From Tetradesmus obliquus (Eukaryota; Chlorophyta; Chlorophyceae; Sphaeropleales; Scenedesmaceae): 64,000 bases of DNA. The notes beneath the pieces are model-generated. The model was not told the origin of the DNA. It did not search any database and saw only the letters and a list, made by a program, of their open reading frames with translations. Numbering within the stretch: the stretch's first letter is position 1; every line of letters starts with the position of its first letter. The stretch covers positions 2,440,501 to 2,504,500 of the forward strand of contig CP126191.1 in NCBI GenBank assembly GCA_030272155.1, written 5' to 3'. Below are positions 16,701 through 28,556 of this stretch, piece after piece. The translations under genes and the position numbers were made by a program.

Positions 16701-19700
16701 CATCTGCCAGGTCACCCAGCGCACCCGCCAGCACTGTCAGCGCACACGACTTGCCGCTGAAGGGCTGGCCCACCAGCATCAGGCCGTGCCGCACCACCAC
16801 CATCTCGTACAGCTGCGTGGCCTTGAGCAGGAAGTAGTCGGTGGCCTGCAGGTTGTGCGCGGCGCACTGGCGCTTGAGCGCGGCCGTGAGCAGGTCGTAG
16901 TCGGGCGGCGGCAGCTGCACGTCTGTGGGAGCAGGAAGCAGCGAGAGGATAGGTGACATGAGGAGTTGGTCAGTCGCGCTACGTATCAATGTGTTGCATC
17001 ATGTGAGAAGCTGTTGTATGTTGCCATACATAGCTGTTTGCCTCGCCAGGCTTTTTAGTAACACCCTCTGTGATTGCGCGTGGGCTCAGCCAGTCGCACA
17101 CCAACCTGGGAACAGGTCGCTGACAATGCCGTTGAACAGTGGCACATCGGGGCTGAGGAACTTGCACAGGTTGACGTCGATGATGGAGCGCAGCATCAGC
17201 ACAAACTCGTCCTCTGCAGGGAACTTGCGCTTCAGGTTGCCTGCACGTGGCAGAAGGAGCAGCATGCAACAGGGCATTGTCGCAGCGACCCATGAGGCAT
17301 GTAAAAGCACACACCAGCAAAGCACAGGTGCCGGGAAGGATTGAAAGAGTGCCAAGTACGCCCTCTTGAGTGTTGAGTGATACATTCAGATATGCCAACG
17401 CATGCTGCGCTGCAACAAAGTCTGCGTACCTGCTGCTCTCAGCACCGCCATGACAGCGCGCATGCCGTAGTCGTAGTGGTCCTGGCTGGATAGCTGCTCA
17501 CTGCACAGCTTGTACGTTGCCACAATCTTCCGCGCACATTCTCGTGCCTGCAAAAAGCATTTCGACCAGCGTCAGCAAGCCACATGTTAAGGCCTCTTTC
17601 CACTAGGCGGCTAACACAACCAACACTGCTGTGCTGAGGTAAGTTTGCTTGTCATGCCAGCAACCCACCCACCTTCATGTAGCCGCTGCTGAACAGCATG
17701 ATCTCTGCAATCATGGCGTAGTCTGGCACCATCATGGCCACTGTGCGGAACAGAGCCTTCAAGTTGTCAGGCAGCTCGCTGCGGCCTGCAGTCAGCAAAG
17801 GCAGCACGTTGAGTCGTAAAACCACGTAGAGTTGTCATGGCAACACAAATGAGGCCGCACGCAGCTGACAGCACTCCCTAAGACAGCAGTTGCAGAAGAG
17901 GTGTGACTGCACAGCACCGCATGTGCAAGCCCCAGGCAGCCCAAAGTGCTATGCAATGCACACCCACCTGCATAGCCTGGGTTCATGGTGATGAACACGT
18001 TGCAGCTGGGCCTGAGGCGCAGCTCGCTGCCCTCAAAGGTGAAGCTGCGCAGCTTGGCCTTGACTGCCAGCTGGATCTCCATCACCTGCTGCGCCACCAC
18101 CGACAGCACCTGCACGACAGCACAACAGCATGCACACGTGCAGCACGGTGATGTCACAAGAGCATTCAAGTGATGGGTTGCCGCACTTGCTGGCGCTCAA
18201 CAGGTGTGGGCAGCTGCAGCGCCTGCTGGCAAGCGTGCACGTAGTTCCACGTCTCATGCATCAGAGACACGTGGCGTTGGGCCAGCGGGATGCAGTTTGC
18301 GCCCACCTCAAGGTCAATGCGGTTGAACTCGTCAAAGCAAGCCCAAGCGCCGCTGCTGGCCAGGCCCTTGAAGAACTTGGCCATGGTGATGCAGTCCAGC
18401 GTGTCACTGCAGTTGAAGACTACGCACTGCCTTGCCAGCGCCTTTGCCAGGTCCTTGGTGGTCTCAGTCTTGCCAGTGCCTGCAGGCCTGCATGAGGCCA
18501 CAGCCAGACACCACACGTTGAGCACGGCGGTTTACTTGGGTGACCATGCAGCTGCCATTACTGTGGCATTTTGCGGCAACGCAGGTGGCGTGTTCACTCA
18601 GAGCACACAATGAAGAAGCGCTTGCTTACCCCTCAGGTGCACCACCCATGTGCAGGTGCACTGCGCCAATAAGTGTGCGGTAGCACCTGTCGGTCAGGGG
18701 CGTGACCACCAGGCGGCTGCTGTTGCCCAGGTACTCATAGCCATACTCTGCCTGCGGTGCAGCAGAAACACATCCAAGGGAGGCAGTGCAAATGGGTCGA
18801 TTCTTCAGCCCAGCCCACTGTTGGTATATAGAACAACAGCAAAACAGAGTTGCCTGTTGTCTGATTCCAGCAGGACAGCCCCTCGTGTGTGCCATAGGCA
18901 AGCTTCACACTGCAAAGCCTTCACACTTGTTGGCTACGTCTGGTGGCTGAATCGCACCTGTGCATTCATCATGCGCACGATGATGGTCTTGCCGTCACTC
19001 TCCGAGCCTTTCTCCGGCTCCTCCCAGTACATGCGCAGCTGGCTGAGCCAGCTGAAGTGCTGCGGCTGGCCCTCGATGCCCTCCGCAGCCAGCTGTGCCA
19101 CCACATCACGCGCATGCACGTCCATCACCACCAGAGCGCTCAAGGTGGCCCTGCACAAACACAGGCACCATGCGTTTGACGCTGGCCAACCTAAATCAAC
19201 TCAAATAAACTGCCTAGCAAAACAGGTGTGGTGGCAACGGCAACAATAGGGGGTAGCTACAGAAGTGAGCCTAGAAGTTGCAAGGCTTGCTACCAGACAG
19301 GCTGCTGCTTGCATGCTGGCAGTGCTGCCTTACCTGTTCAGGTTGGAGAGCTCCCCCCGCACCAGCTCCACCACCTCCCCCAGTTGAGCAGTGCAGCGCG
19401 CAGCCACACCAGACAAGGCACCCCTGCCGCTGCCTGCCGCTGCCGCATGCACAGCATCTCCGCCTGCTGCTGGGCGTGCCATCGCTGCGGCGACTTCCTG
19501 TGTCCAGTGGATTGCTGACACTGCCAGCACCACCTGGCCCGGCCACTGCAGCACCCACGCGGCACGAGGCGTGGTGGCATACGCGGCAATGCCCTGCCTG
19601 CACACTTCCTGCACTGACTGGATCATGCCAGCCTCCACCTGCACAGTGCAGTTCACATGTAGTGATACACAGCACGGACAGTCCTGGATGTGACATACAT

Positions 19701-22700
19701 GCTGCAAGGTAGCTGCGTCACCAGGTGAAAAATGCAGCGGGATCGCGTTGTACAAACACAAACTGCAGTCATTCCGACAAGGCAAGTAACTGCCGCCTGA
19801 TGCAGCGCACCTGCACCAGCCACTTCTCCACAGCCCCATTTGCCTCTGAGGGCTTGATGCGTGTCTTGAATGGCACCAGCTCGCCCTCCACACTCATCAT
19901 GCCAGTGATGTCACTGTTGGGCTGGAACCTGTGACACCAGCAGGAGTAGTCACGCATGCATGATGCAGACATGCCGACTGCAGCAGCTGACCTTCAAATG
20001 CATTGCTTGCAGCTTGTTGCATCACCACAGCGCCACTACTTATCAGCCTGTTTACAGGTGGGGCTGCTTTTGCCTCAAGGCATCCCATGTGCTGAAAAGC
20101 CAGGCAAGCTCACTGTAGTTTGTCGATGCCCTCAAAGCACTTCTTCAGGTGTGGCTGCACGCGTGTTGGGTCCTTTGTTTCGCTCAAGATCTCCAGCATC
20201 TCGTCGTTGGACAGGAAGAAGAAGCGCGGGAAAGCCAGGCGCTTCAGCTCCAGGTACGCCGCCAGGCCCTGTTTATACACACACGCAGGAGGCAGGATTA
20301 CCAACACGCCACTGCACATGTGAGACGCAAGTAGCTGTGTGCATGCTGCAGCCAACATCCACAACAGGCAGCACTGCACCAGCATTAAAGCACATCAGGA
20401 ATTGCAGGTGTTGCTGTCGCACCTTCTGTATCTCCTCCAGCAGCTTGTTTGCCTCCTCCAGCCTCGCCAGGCGCTCGGGGTCCTTGGCCAGTGCCAGCAC
20501 ATTGGGCGTGGCGTGTGCAGCCTCCATCAGGTCCCGCCAGGTGGTGTCAACCTGCAGCAGCAGGACAGCACACTAGTTACAGATAGAGCCAGCATCACCG
20601 CATTCACGTGGCTGGCTCCCACACAGCTGCTGGTGCATGCGCAACACCAGTACTGCAGGTGCATACGCAGCGCAGCCGCAGCATGACGTGCAATGCAATT
20701 GCTCCACCCATGCTGCCATCACCTGCGTGAACTTGTCTCCCTCCTCCGGCATCTGCTTGAGGATGTCAGGGCTGCTGAAAATGGGCTCCAGGTACTGCCA
20801 CGTGGACTGGCACGTCAGCCAATTGTCCAGCAGCTCCTGCAAGCAACAGCACCGTGCCAGTCATCATAAGCAACGCATACAACCCACACAGGCATCAATG
20901 TTGAGCATGCAATGGCACAGCCAGAATGTCTCAAGGCAGTGATGCTGGCCGCCACAAGCACACTTCAGCTGCTTCATAGATGGCGCATGCTGTGCGCACC
21001 TGTGCAGCCAGCAGCAGCTTCTCCCATGATAGCGCTGCAGCCTCCAGCGGCTTGATGAAGGGGCTGGCGCGCATGGCCTGCGTCTTCACAACCTGGTCGT
21101 CCAGCAGCATCTGCAGAACCAACAACAATCACAGCAGCATACATATAGGTTGAGCTACAGCCATGTCAATGCCTGCCAAAGGTAGCGCGGTTGAAACTCA
21201 CGCAACCCCTGTTTGCCAGTGTCACAGCAAGCACCCTTGCCTGCATTCACCCTGCCACCATGGAAGACATTTGCCCGCTAAAGTGCTTTCACACTGCTGT
21301 GCACTGGACGCACCTGCACTTCGTCTGTGCCGCCAATCACGAAGGTGCCTGTGTCCTTGTACTCCACCACCCTGAAAGCCACGCCGTCCCAGTCAGCCTG
21401 CATCTTGGCCAGCGCCTTCTCCAGCCCCGCCTCCTTGCTGGCTGCTGCACCCACAACCTGCAACTTGTCCAGCTGCTCCAGCAGGTCAAACTGCAGCAGC
21501 TGCCGGATGCTGAAGGGAGCAAAGCCTGCAGGGTGCATGCCAGCCGAAGCCACAGCATGTCAGGCACATGACAGGCGTAAAAGAAAGCACCGCCGTGCGC
21601 ATGGAAAGGAGTTGGTGCGGTTATCCCATGAGTAGGTACCTTTTCAAAAAGATGAGAACTATATTGCGTCAACTCAAGTTTGTGGTTGCATTTGGCATTT
21701 GTCTGTTTGTGACAAAACACAACAGCTGCAGACAAGCAGTGCCGGGGCACCAGCACCAGGCAAACACTGCTCACCTGTGCCATCTTCGCCTGGCGCAATG
21801 TCTGCACCAATGATGTTGAAGATCTCATTCCAGTGGCGTGCCTGCACCGTAACAGGCAAACAGCAACAGACACAGCTGAGAAGGCATCCCCTCATCATCT
21901 GGCTAGTATGATTTGGTCTGCACTGCCATCATGCCTCAATCTCCTCCGTCATCTGTGGATTACCACACGCATCTCCCTGTCTCCCGCATCCTGCAGCTTG
22001 GTCTAGCCAGTGTATACGAGCATACATGCTGCCGCTTGCTGTGCTACCGCTGGGGCCGCAGCTCACCTGCAGTGCCGGGTTGCCTAGCTCCTCCACTAGC
22101 GGCAGCAGCTCCTTGAAGTCATCCACGACGTCCTTCAGCCGAGACACCACTTCGTCCTGCAAGCAACAGGTTGCACACAAGATGCACGCAGCAGTGGGAG
22201 CATTGCCGCCACCATCAAATGGCTGCTCAGCATGTAGAAGCCAACCCATGCCCAGTCACAGCAACACCACGTATGGTTAAACAGTTTGCTGCTGTTCTGG
22301 CAGCAGCTGCAGCGCTGCCCAGCCACTCACGTCCTTGTTTGCCTTTGCTGCCTTGTACGCCTTGGCGGCATAGTCCTCCACCTCCTGGCGCACAGCTTCC
22401 ACATTGAGCAGCACCAGCCCGTCATCATCCAGGATGGGCTCCTCAGTCCAAGCCCTGCTCTGCTCCAGGAAGTCACGCACGCTGCGCCAGAGCTGCACGC
22501 AGTAAGCAGAAACAGAGCATCAACAACGCACAACATTTGGCATACACGCCAGGAATCTCAGCTGTGCATGTGCCTGGAAACGCACCAACCTATAGCTGTC
22601 AGCAGTGTGTAAGTTGAGGCATGAAGCAACCTAGTAGGCTGCAGCACAGCTATGAGACTCCAAATGTGAGCAGCATAAAACCAAGGCATCAATCACCCTG

Positions 22701-25700
22701 TCAACGCTTCTCCAACACACCTGGTAGCGGCCGTTTGCCTCCTTCTCAGCCATCATGAGTGTGCTGAGGTCATCTGTTGCCGCATCAAACAGGCCCAGGT
22801 ACTGGTTGTACAGCCCCAGCGCCTCGCCCAGGCCGCTGATGTGCTGCAGCAGCGCCTCCAAGTCATTCACCACGTCATCAGGGTCTGATGCAGCGTCCAC
22901 AAACTTGCCTGCAGCATGGCAGGAGGGTCACACAAAAGGCACAGTAGGTCGCATGGATAAGTGCTGGTTTGCCACAATGCGCGCAGAACTCATGACGTGC
23001 AGCTGGGGCATAGATAAAACAGAGCACAAAAGGTGGGAAAACACGGTACACGTTGCCGCCGTTGATGTCTGCAACACGCTGTATGCAACACGTCAGAAGA
23101 CCTGCCGCCCCAGAGACTGTCATCTCACCAGCGTGCAGGCTGTCGATGATGCCGCGCAACTCCTCGTTCACAGATGACACGTTCGCCGCAAGTGTGGTGG
23201 ACTGGCTCTCCTTGTTGTCCGCAATGAACTCCTTGCCCTGCAAGCACAGCACTCGCGCATCATGCAGCAACAAAACATCAGACGCAGCGCATCATTGCAT
23301 GCTCATAGACAACGCCACAACGCTGCTGCCTGATGCACAAGCGTGCTTATATGCAGCTGTACATTAGTATCTTGCTCCCACGCCAGCTTCGGGTTACAAT
23401 CCTGCTGTTGCACAGTAAGCTGCCAGCAGCCAAAGCACGTCCATCAGCGTGCATTTGTTACCTCGGTGAGCTGCGTCTGGAATGCAGCCAGCGCCTCAGT
23501 GAGGTCATCGTGCTTGACCTGGTCGGCTGTCGGCACCTTCTGCTCATGCGCCGCCAGGCTCTCGTACATGTCATCCACCTGCCCCACTTGGCTGGACAGC
23601 AGCTTGCGGTCATCCAGCTGCGCAGTGTGCAGCACCTGCAGCAGCACCCGGCAGCAATGCACACAATCAACACACCTCCTGAGGACCAGATTTGTTGTGG
23701 CTGCCATTTGGAGGTGCTACGAACAAAGCATGTCAGACACTGATGTGTTGTAAAGCTGGGACATCCATCTTGCGGTGGCGTGCAGCTGTACTGCTGGCAG
23801 AAGCGGTTTGCTTGGGTGCCGCCTGCTGGGCCTCACCATGTAGTTCACAAACTCATCCAGCCCTGTTGGCCGCGCTGCCAGCATCTGGATGCGCGCCGTG
23901 ATGTCATCCAGCACAGCAAGCGTTGCCTGCAGTGAACGTACAGAACAGGGATGCATTTAAACAAAGCTTAAACTCATGTTAGACTCCATAAACTGGTGAA
24001 TGCATCAATTTCTGCAACCAACCAGCGTGTCAAGCCACCCACCTGTCTTGCCATGTTGAGCAGCAGCAGCTTGATGCGCTCCAGCGCAGCTGCTGTGACG
24101 GGCACCAGCTCGGCACGCAGCGGCTTCGCATCCACCTGCATCCAAAGAAGCACCTCAGCAAATGACGTTCACCTTTGCTTGCAGATCGTTTTCAATGGCT
24201 CATGTGCTGCTTGACTGTTGCTTGGAAGTATGGCCTGCACATCACCTCCAGCAAGCATCCTGCAGAATGTGCTGAGTCAATTTAAAGCCTACCACACCTG
24301 CAGACAGCCAACCGCCATGTTGGTCTTCATCCGGTCAAGGCTGGCCTTCCAGTTGCGCTGCAGCACCAGGTCTCGCCGTATCTCGCTCAAGCTGCGCGGC
24401 TGCGCTGCATATGCATCTGGATCCCAGCTGCGGCCAAAGTCCCAGATCTTGCGGTAGCCAACATCCAGTTCCTGCAGGCAACAATGGCACCATGCAACAA
24501 ACAGCAGATCTTCAAAACAGAGTACAAACACTGGCAGCTTCTACTAGCGTAAGCTGGAGTTGCAAAAGGCAGCAGGCGGCAGCTGTAGGTGCGCAGCTGA
24601 AGAGGCAAGCACATAGCTGATCTCATGCAGTATGCTGTAGCTGTTACATTGAAAGTGGCTCACCCTGACTGCTTCACGTGCTGCAGTAAAGTCGTCAATG
24701 ATGGTCTGGTTGATGGCTGCACGCAGCTGCGTTAGGTGCGGCATGCTGCGCAGGATGTTGACTGTGTTGAGGCCGCTGGGCTTGCCCTCAAAGAGGTGCG
24801 CAAACGCGCGCATGAACAGCAGCCGTGGAGCACCCTGAGGCAGCAAAAGATGGTGCAGCACACAGCGTGTCAAACCACCCCATATAACCCCAACTTCCTG
24901 CCAAGCTGCTGCAAGGGCAGCACAAAACACAGCTGCATCATGGAACGCAATGCAGCTACCACAAAGCAAACCATTGCATGCCTGTCGCCAGCAACCATAC
25001 AGCGCCAGCTTCTTGAGCACTGCTACATGCGAACCCTGCTGACCAGCTCACACACCTGTGCCACTGAGATTATGCCCTCCAGGGTGTTGGCGTTGATCTC
25101 CTCTAAGATGGTGGCCTCATTAGGCGCAAATGCCAAACCTTTGGGCTCAAAGGAGACAAACACCTGGAACAGAGCCTTGGCCTGCTTGTCCGTCTGCAGG
25201 CACAAACAAACAAATCAGTAGGTTGGAGGAGTTGCAGGGCCGCAACACGCGTGCACAAGTTGATGCAAAGCAACTGCATGGAAGCACAGGATCTGCTCGC
25301 ATTTTAGGTGCTGCATCCTGGTGGCTGGCTGCAGGCTATGCAGGCAAGCCAATACCGCAGACATGGTGCCTGCTGCTTACTCACCTGCTGCTTGTGTGCA
25401 GTGAGCAGAGCCAGCAGATCTTCAACAGAGCAGACAGCCGACTTGCTGCAAGGCAGAACACACAGCAGCATAACAAACACAGCCTTTGTCATCACCATTG
25501 TAAAGAGGATGCATGAACACCAGCTGTGGTGGCACTGCTGTCCATAGCACACACTGTTGAGCAGTCTATGTTGATGGCCACAACAGCTGCGCGCGGTTGT
25601 CTCCCAAGCAGATGCTGTGCCACTCACATCACGCCCTCCACAAACAGGTAGTCTGCAAGCCGCACAAACTGCCCCAGCTGCTGCAGCTCCTCCATGATGC

Positions 25701-27965
25701 GCGCATAGTTGGCAGCACGCTCCAGCTTCTCCTGCAAGCACAAGCCAGAGCAAGCAGTCAGCATTACGAAGCAGAGTTACCCCTTCATGCATAAGCCACA
25801 GCTGCAACTCGCATCCCTAAGCTGCAAGCAATGCTGCTTGTTGCATTCTGCTGTTAGCGAGCGTGGCACGCCAATGGATGCTGTGCTGGCAACAGAGTTG
25901 GCACTTGGCCTGTCTGCTGACCTGCTTGATCACCACCATGGGCCGTGCATGGCCCCCTGTCCTGCCCTGCAGCAGCTCCACGCCTGTGGTGTCCTCGAGC
26001 TCAGAGGCGTCCCTGATGGACTCCTGGTACAGCACTGCCTGTGCCTGCACATCTCGGCACAGCCGCTCCAGCGCCTGCAAACAGGTGGCACAAGTGTATG
26101 GCCGCGTTAACCATACAGGAGGTACAGCAAGTCCTGCATAGTGCCCAGTGCGCAAGCTGTTTGTTTGCAGGAAGTCGAGGGTGCGCTGCAGATGCATGAG
26201 CAGCAATGCCAGCGCACCTTCTGAATCTTGTCCACAATGCTGTCCAGGGCAGGCTTGGCCTTCTGCTCACGTGTCGCCACTTGCAGCTCACCATACTCCT
26301 GCAAAAACGGACAAGCAGCAAGCCTTGCCGACCACCAGCGTTGCAGCTGCAAAGCATGACTATTATGCAATACTATATTCAACACAAGCCGAGCTGAGAT
26401 GCATGCTTGGTATGAAGCACCGCACTGCTGCTGGTATCCACGTAAATGAGGGCCGGTTGCCTCGGACACTGCTTGTGGACATGCATTGCAGGGCTGGTGG
26501 CTTGGCTGCTGCTGCTGCTGCTGCTCCTGCAAGCTGCTGCGCCGCACGCCACCGACCTGCAGTGAGTACATGTGGTTGGGGTTTGCCCAGGCCAGGTGCA
26601 CGCCATCAAGCTCAGCCACTGCTGCCTGCACCTCCCGCAAAACACCAGAGAAGGTCGGCCGCGCGCCAAACAGCTGCCGCTGCACAACGCTCCTCACACG
26701 CTTGAAGTTTTTTTTACTAACACCCTGCGCAACACGGAAAAGCAAGTGTGTTGGGTTATGGTGCTGCCACGCGCAACTAGTAGTGCAGATTGTACACGCT
26801 GCTGTTATCGCTGACATGTCCAAGTTCAGCGCGCAGCTGCCAGCTGACACAGCCCTAGGCCAGCCATGTGCTAGGTCTGCATCTGCCATCCACTCAGAGC
26901 GCCCACTTGCCTTGTGCCAGCGCCTGAAAGCCCGCCCAGTGATGTAGTTCTTGAAGAAGCCGATGTTTGATACTAGGTCGAAGAGGCTGGCCTGGCGCAC
27001 CCAGGAAGCCAGCGGCACAAACTCTGCTTGCACGCCGCGCCGCACCATCATCACGCCGTTGGCAGAGACAGTGAAGTACTCGGAGTACAGTGCCAGCCGC
27101 TCACGAGGCACCACAACCAAGTCATAGGGCCGGAAACGCACGCCCTCAGGCGGCCTGCATGAGCAGCAGTGGCGCACATGAGCGCGTGCGATACGTGCTC
27201 AGAGATTGCGCACTGCCGGCTGATGCTGCGACTGTCTGAGCTGAACACCATGTTACTATCACTGAAGCATGTAACTTAGCTCAACACGCCAGCCATCATC
27301 ACACATAGCTCAGCAACAGCCATGTAGATGCATCCACAGTTCATGCTGTGCACGACTGCTGCATGGAACCATCCACCAGCAGCTGCTATACCCTCCCTAC
27401 CTGACGCAGTAAAAGAACTTGACTGTGCTATCCTGGCCGTATTTGCCGTAGTAAGCCACAACGTCTTCGCCAGTCACCACACCAGGCACTGTATCAGGGT
27501 CGTATGTTGGCTCAGGGACCCTGGGTCCTGCAGCTGCCCTCTCCTCCTCCTCCAGCTCCATAGCCGCCTCATCTTCTGCCCAACTGCTGCACTCTCCCTC
27601 ACCATCTGAGAGAGGCTGCTGGTGATCTGCATGCTGCTGGCTGTCATTGAGGCTGCTGAAGTTTGCTCCTGCAGAGCAACAGCTCAAGCATGCACGTAGT
27701 GGTGTGCCCAGGAAAGTAGCTGACACACTGCTGGTGTCTCAGGTTGTTACATGACATGCAGCCATGCATGCAACTGCTGATGCGGGCATTTTAGCACACA
27801 TCCAGCGTGTAGTTGTGGCAGCCGCTGTGGCTACTTCCTGCATGACCTACCTGCGTGGCTGTTGTCCTGTGCTTCTGCAACGTAACTTGACGCTGCCGCT
27901 GCTGTTGCTGCTGCAACACCTGCCTCCTCTGCCACATGCGTTGATTTGGCACGTTTGGCAGCTGA

Positions 27966-28002
<37 letters not shown>

Positions 28003-28556
28003 TGCAGTGGATGTTGTGCTTCCTCATGCAGCTTTGGGGACCTGCCTGCAACAGGTGAACCACCTGACCTGCGCAAGCTGCTGTCGATGCTGGGAAGCTT
28101 CGGCACATGGGAGCCCTACACACAAAGTACGCGCAGTCAATAAACACATGCAATCATGACCCCATGTTACAAGTCGTCAACGGGCCCACCAGGATTGTGG
28201 CACAAGCGTTGACAGTGCACAGACCTTGTCAACAAGATAGCAGACTCTGGCATATGCTGCACCCTGCGGCTCATGCAAAGGGGTGAACAACCCGCAGCAC
28301 AACATACCTTATTTCCATGCTGCGGGCTCAGCGCTGGCAAGGGCAGAGGCTGTGCAGTCAAGTTCCCTACTCTGTACAGGTCTGCAGGACTGGATTTTAG
28401 CGTGCCTGCAAGGGGCACATCCCTCGTCCTGGGCAGACTGCTGCCTGGACTGAGCTGTCCTGCTGTCCTGGGGTTCGCCAGGGATGGCAACCATATTGGA
28501 CTTTCTGGTGCAGGGGGATTCGCACGCGCTTGGCCATTTCCACCACCACCATGCAT
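2897..28556 (-). CDS. Axonemal dynein heavy chain, single-headed inner-arm type (complete)
   Basis: Microtubule motor of the ciliary inner arm. I resolve 68 exons from ATG at 28,556 to TGA at 2,897; they sum to 12,768 nt (4,255 residues), divisible by three with every junction in phase. Layout by residue: low-complexity N-terminus with a Q12 run (1-170), tail and linker (to about 1,440), AAA1 P-loop [11 protein letters not shown] (about 1,503) with CFDEFNRI Walker B, AAA2 GQPFSGKS (about 1,784), AAA3 GPSGTGKT (about 2,160) with [11 protein letters not shown]4 GVGGSGRQS (about 2,538), stalk and microtubule-binding domain (about 2,732-3,091), AAA5 and AAA6, C-terminal domain ending in the axonemal [15 protein letters not shown] segment and [30 protein letters not shown] in AAA3 and the overall length fit the DNAH1/DNAH6/DNAH3/7/12 group. 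One intron (26,725-26,910) has a GC donor. The exact orthologue is not assignable without a tree. Confidence 0.96.
5385..9083 (-). other. Dynein AAA5-AAA6 region exons
   Basis: Ten exons run from 8,967-9,083 down to 5,385-5,587. Conserved landmarks in order: [20 protein letters not shown], the AAA5 stretch ending [14 protein letters not shown] (8,543-8,755), [20 protein letters not shown] (7,675-7,856), [20 protein letters not shown] (7,223-7,462), [13 protein letters not shown] (6,551-6,666), [11 protein letters not shown] with [12 protein letters not shown] (5,816-6,003), and AAA6 [15 protein letters not shown] with [15 protein letters not shown] (5,385-5,587). AAA5 and AAA6 lack a canonical P-loop, as expected for these structural modules. 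Confidence 0.92.
9268..11352 (-). other. Dynein stalk coiled coils and microtubule-binding domain
   Basis: Exon 11,068-11,352 is stalk helix CC1 ([19 protein letters not shown] then a Lys/Glu/Ala helix). Exons 10,676-10,786, 10,371-10,520, 10,076-10,194 and 9,763-9,889 carry the stalk tip, with [20 protein letters not shown] and an [14 protein letters not shown] segment. Exon 9,268-9,554 is CC2, beginning [20 protein letters not shown] and ending [19 protein letters not shown]. Both helices have heptad-like spacing. The module corresponds to about residues 2,732-3,091. Confidence 0.93.
12178..18751 (-). other. Dynein AAA1-AAA4 motor exons
   Basis: AAA1 P-loop exon is 18,307-18,487 and its sensor region 17,968-18,109 ([14 protein letters not shown]). 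AAA2 is in 16,620-16,922, with Walker [17 protein letters not shown] in 16,071-16,405. AAA3 P-loop is in 14,519-14,708, Walker B in 14,198-14,358, and MGPPGGGR in 13,936-14,068. AAA4 is in 12,625-12,919, followed by 12,178-12,381 ([20 protein letters not shown]). AAA1 and AAA3 keep full Lys-Thr P-loops; AAA4 has Arg in place of the P-loop Lys, the usual state in axonemal heavy chains. Confidence 0.94.
26725..26910 (-). other. GC-AG intron in the dynein gene
   Basis: The donor reads CACAAG then GCAAGT, an optimal GC-type 5' splice site; the acceptor is TTGCGCAG then GGTGTTAGT. Joining gives [15 protein letters not shown] in frame. The nearest GT donor (6 bases on) would bring in a stop codon right after the junction. 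Confidence 0.8.
27968..28005. repeat. (CTG)n run encoding a 12-Gln tract in the dynein N-terminus
   Basis: On the minus strand the run encodes twelve consecutive Gln in exon 2 of the dynein gene, in the divergent N-terminal region ahead of the conserved tail. Confidence 0.9.

Larger units (their letters stand above)
18958..28556 (-). other. Dynein tail and linker exons
   Basis: Twenty-eight exons, mostly 60-300 nt. The first (28,308-28,556, ATG at 28,556) and second (27,851-28,115, with a Q12 run) are Pro/Ser/Gln-rich and lineage-specific in look. Exon 26,911-27,154 carries [20 protein letters not shown] with a following [16 protein letters not shown], a conserved N-terminal element of this dynein group. 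Linker motifs appear in 24,298-24,471 ([18 protein letters not shown]), 20,114-20,268 ([20 protein letters not shown]) and 19,811-19,928. Exon 18,958-19,150 ends the linker ([14 protein letters not shown]) just before AAA1. Joining each donor to the next acceptor preserves the frame throughout. Confidence 0.88.

Noticed and set aside
26107..27177. Single 356-codon minus-strand ORF over several dynein exons
   Set aside because: It reads through introns. Splicing at 26,911/26,724 and 26,557/26,298 gives the conserved dynein tail, whereas the intronic parts have no similarity to it.
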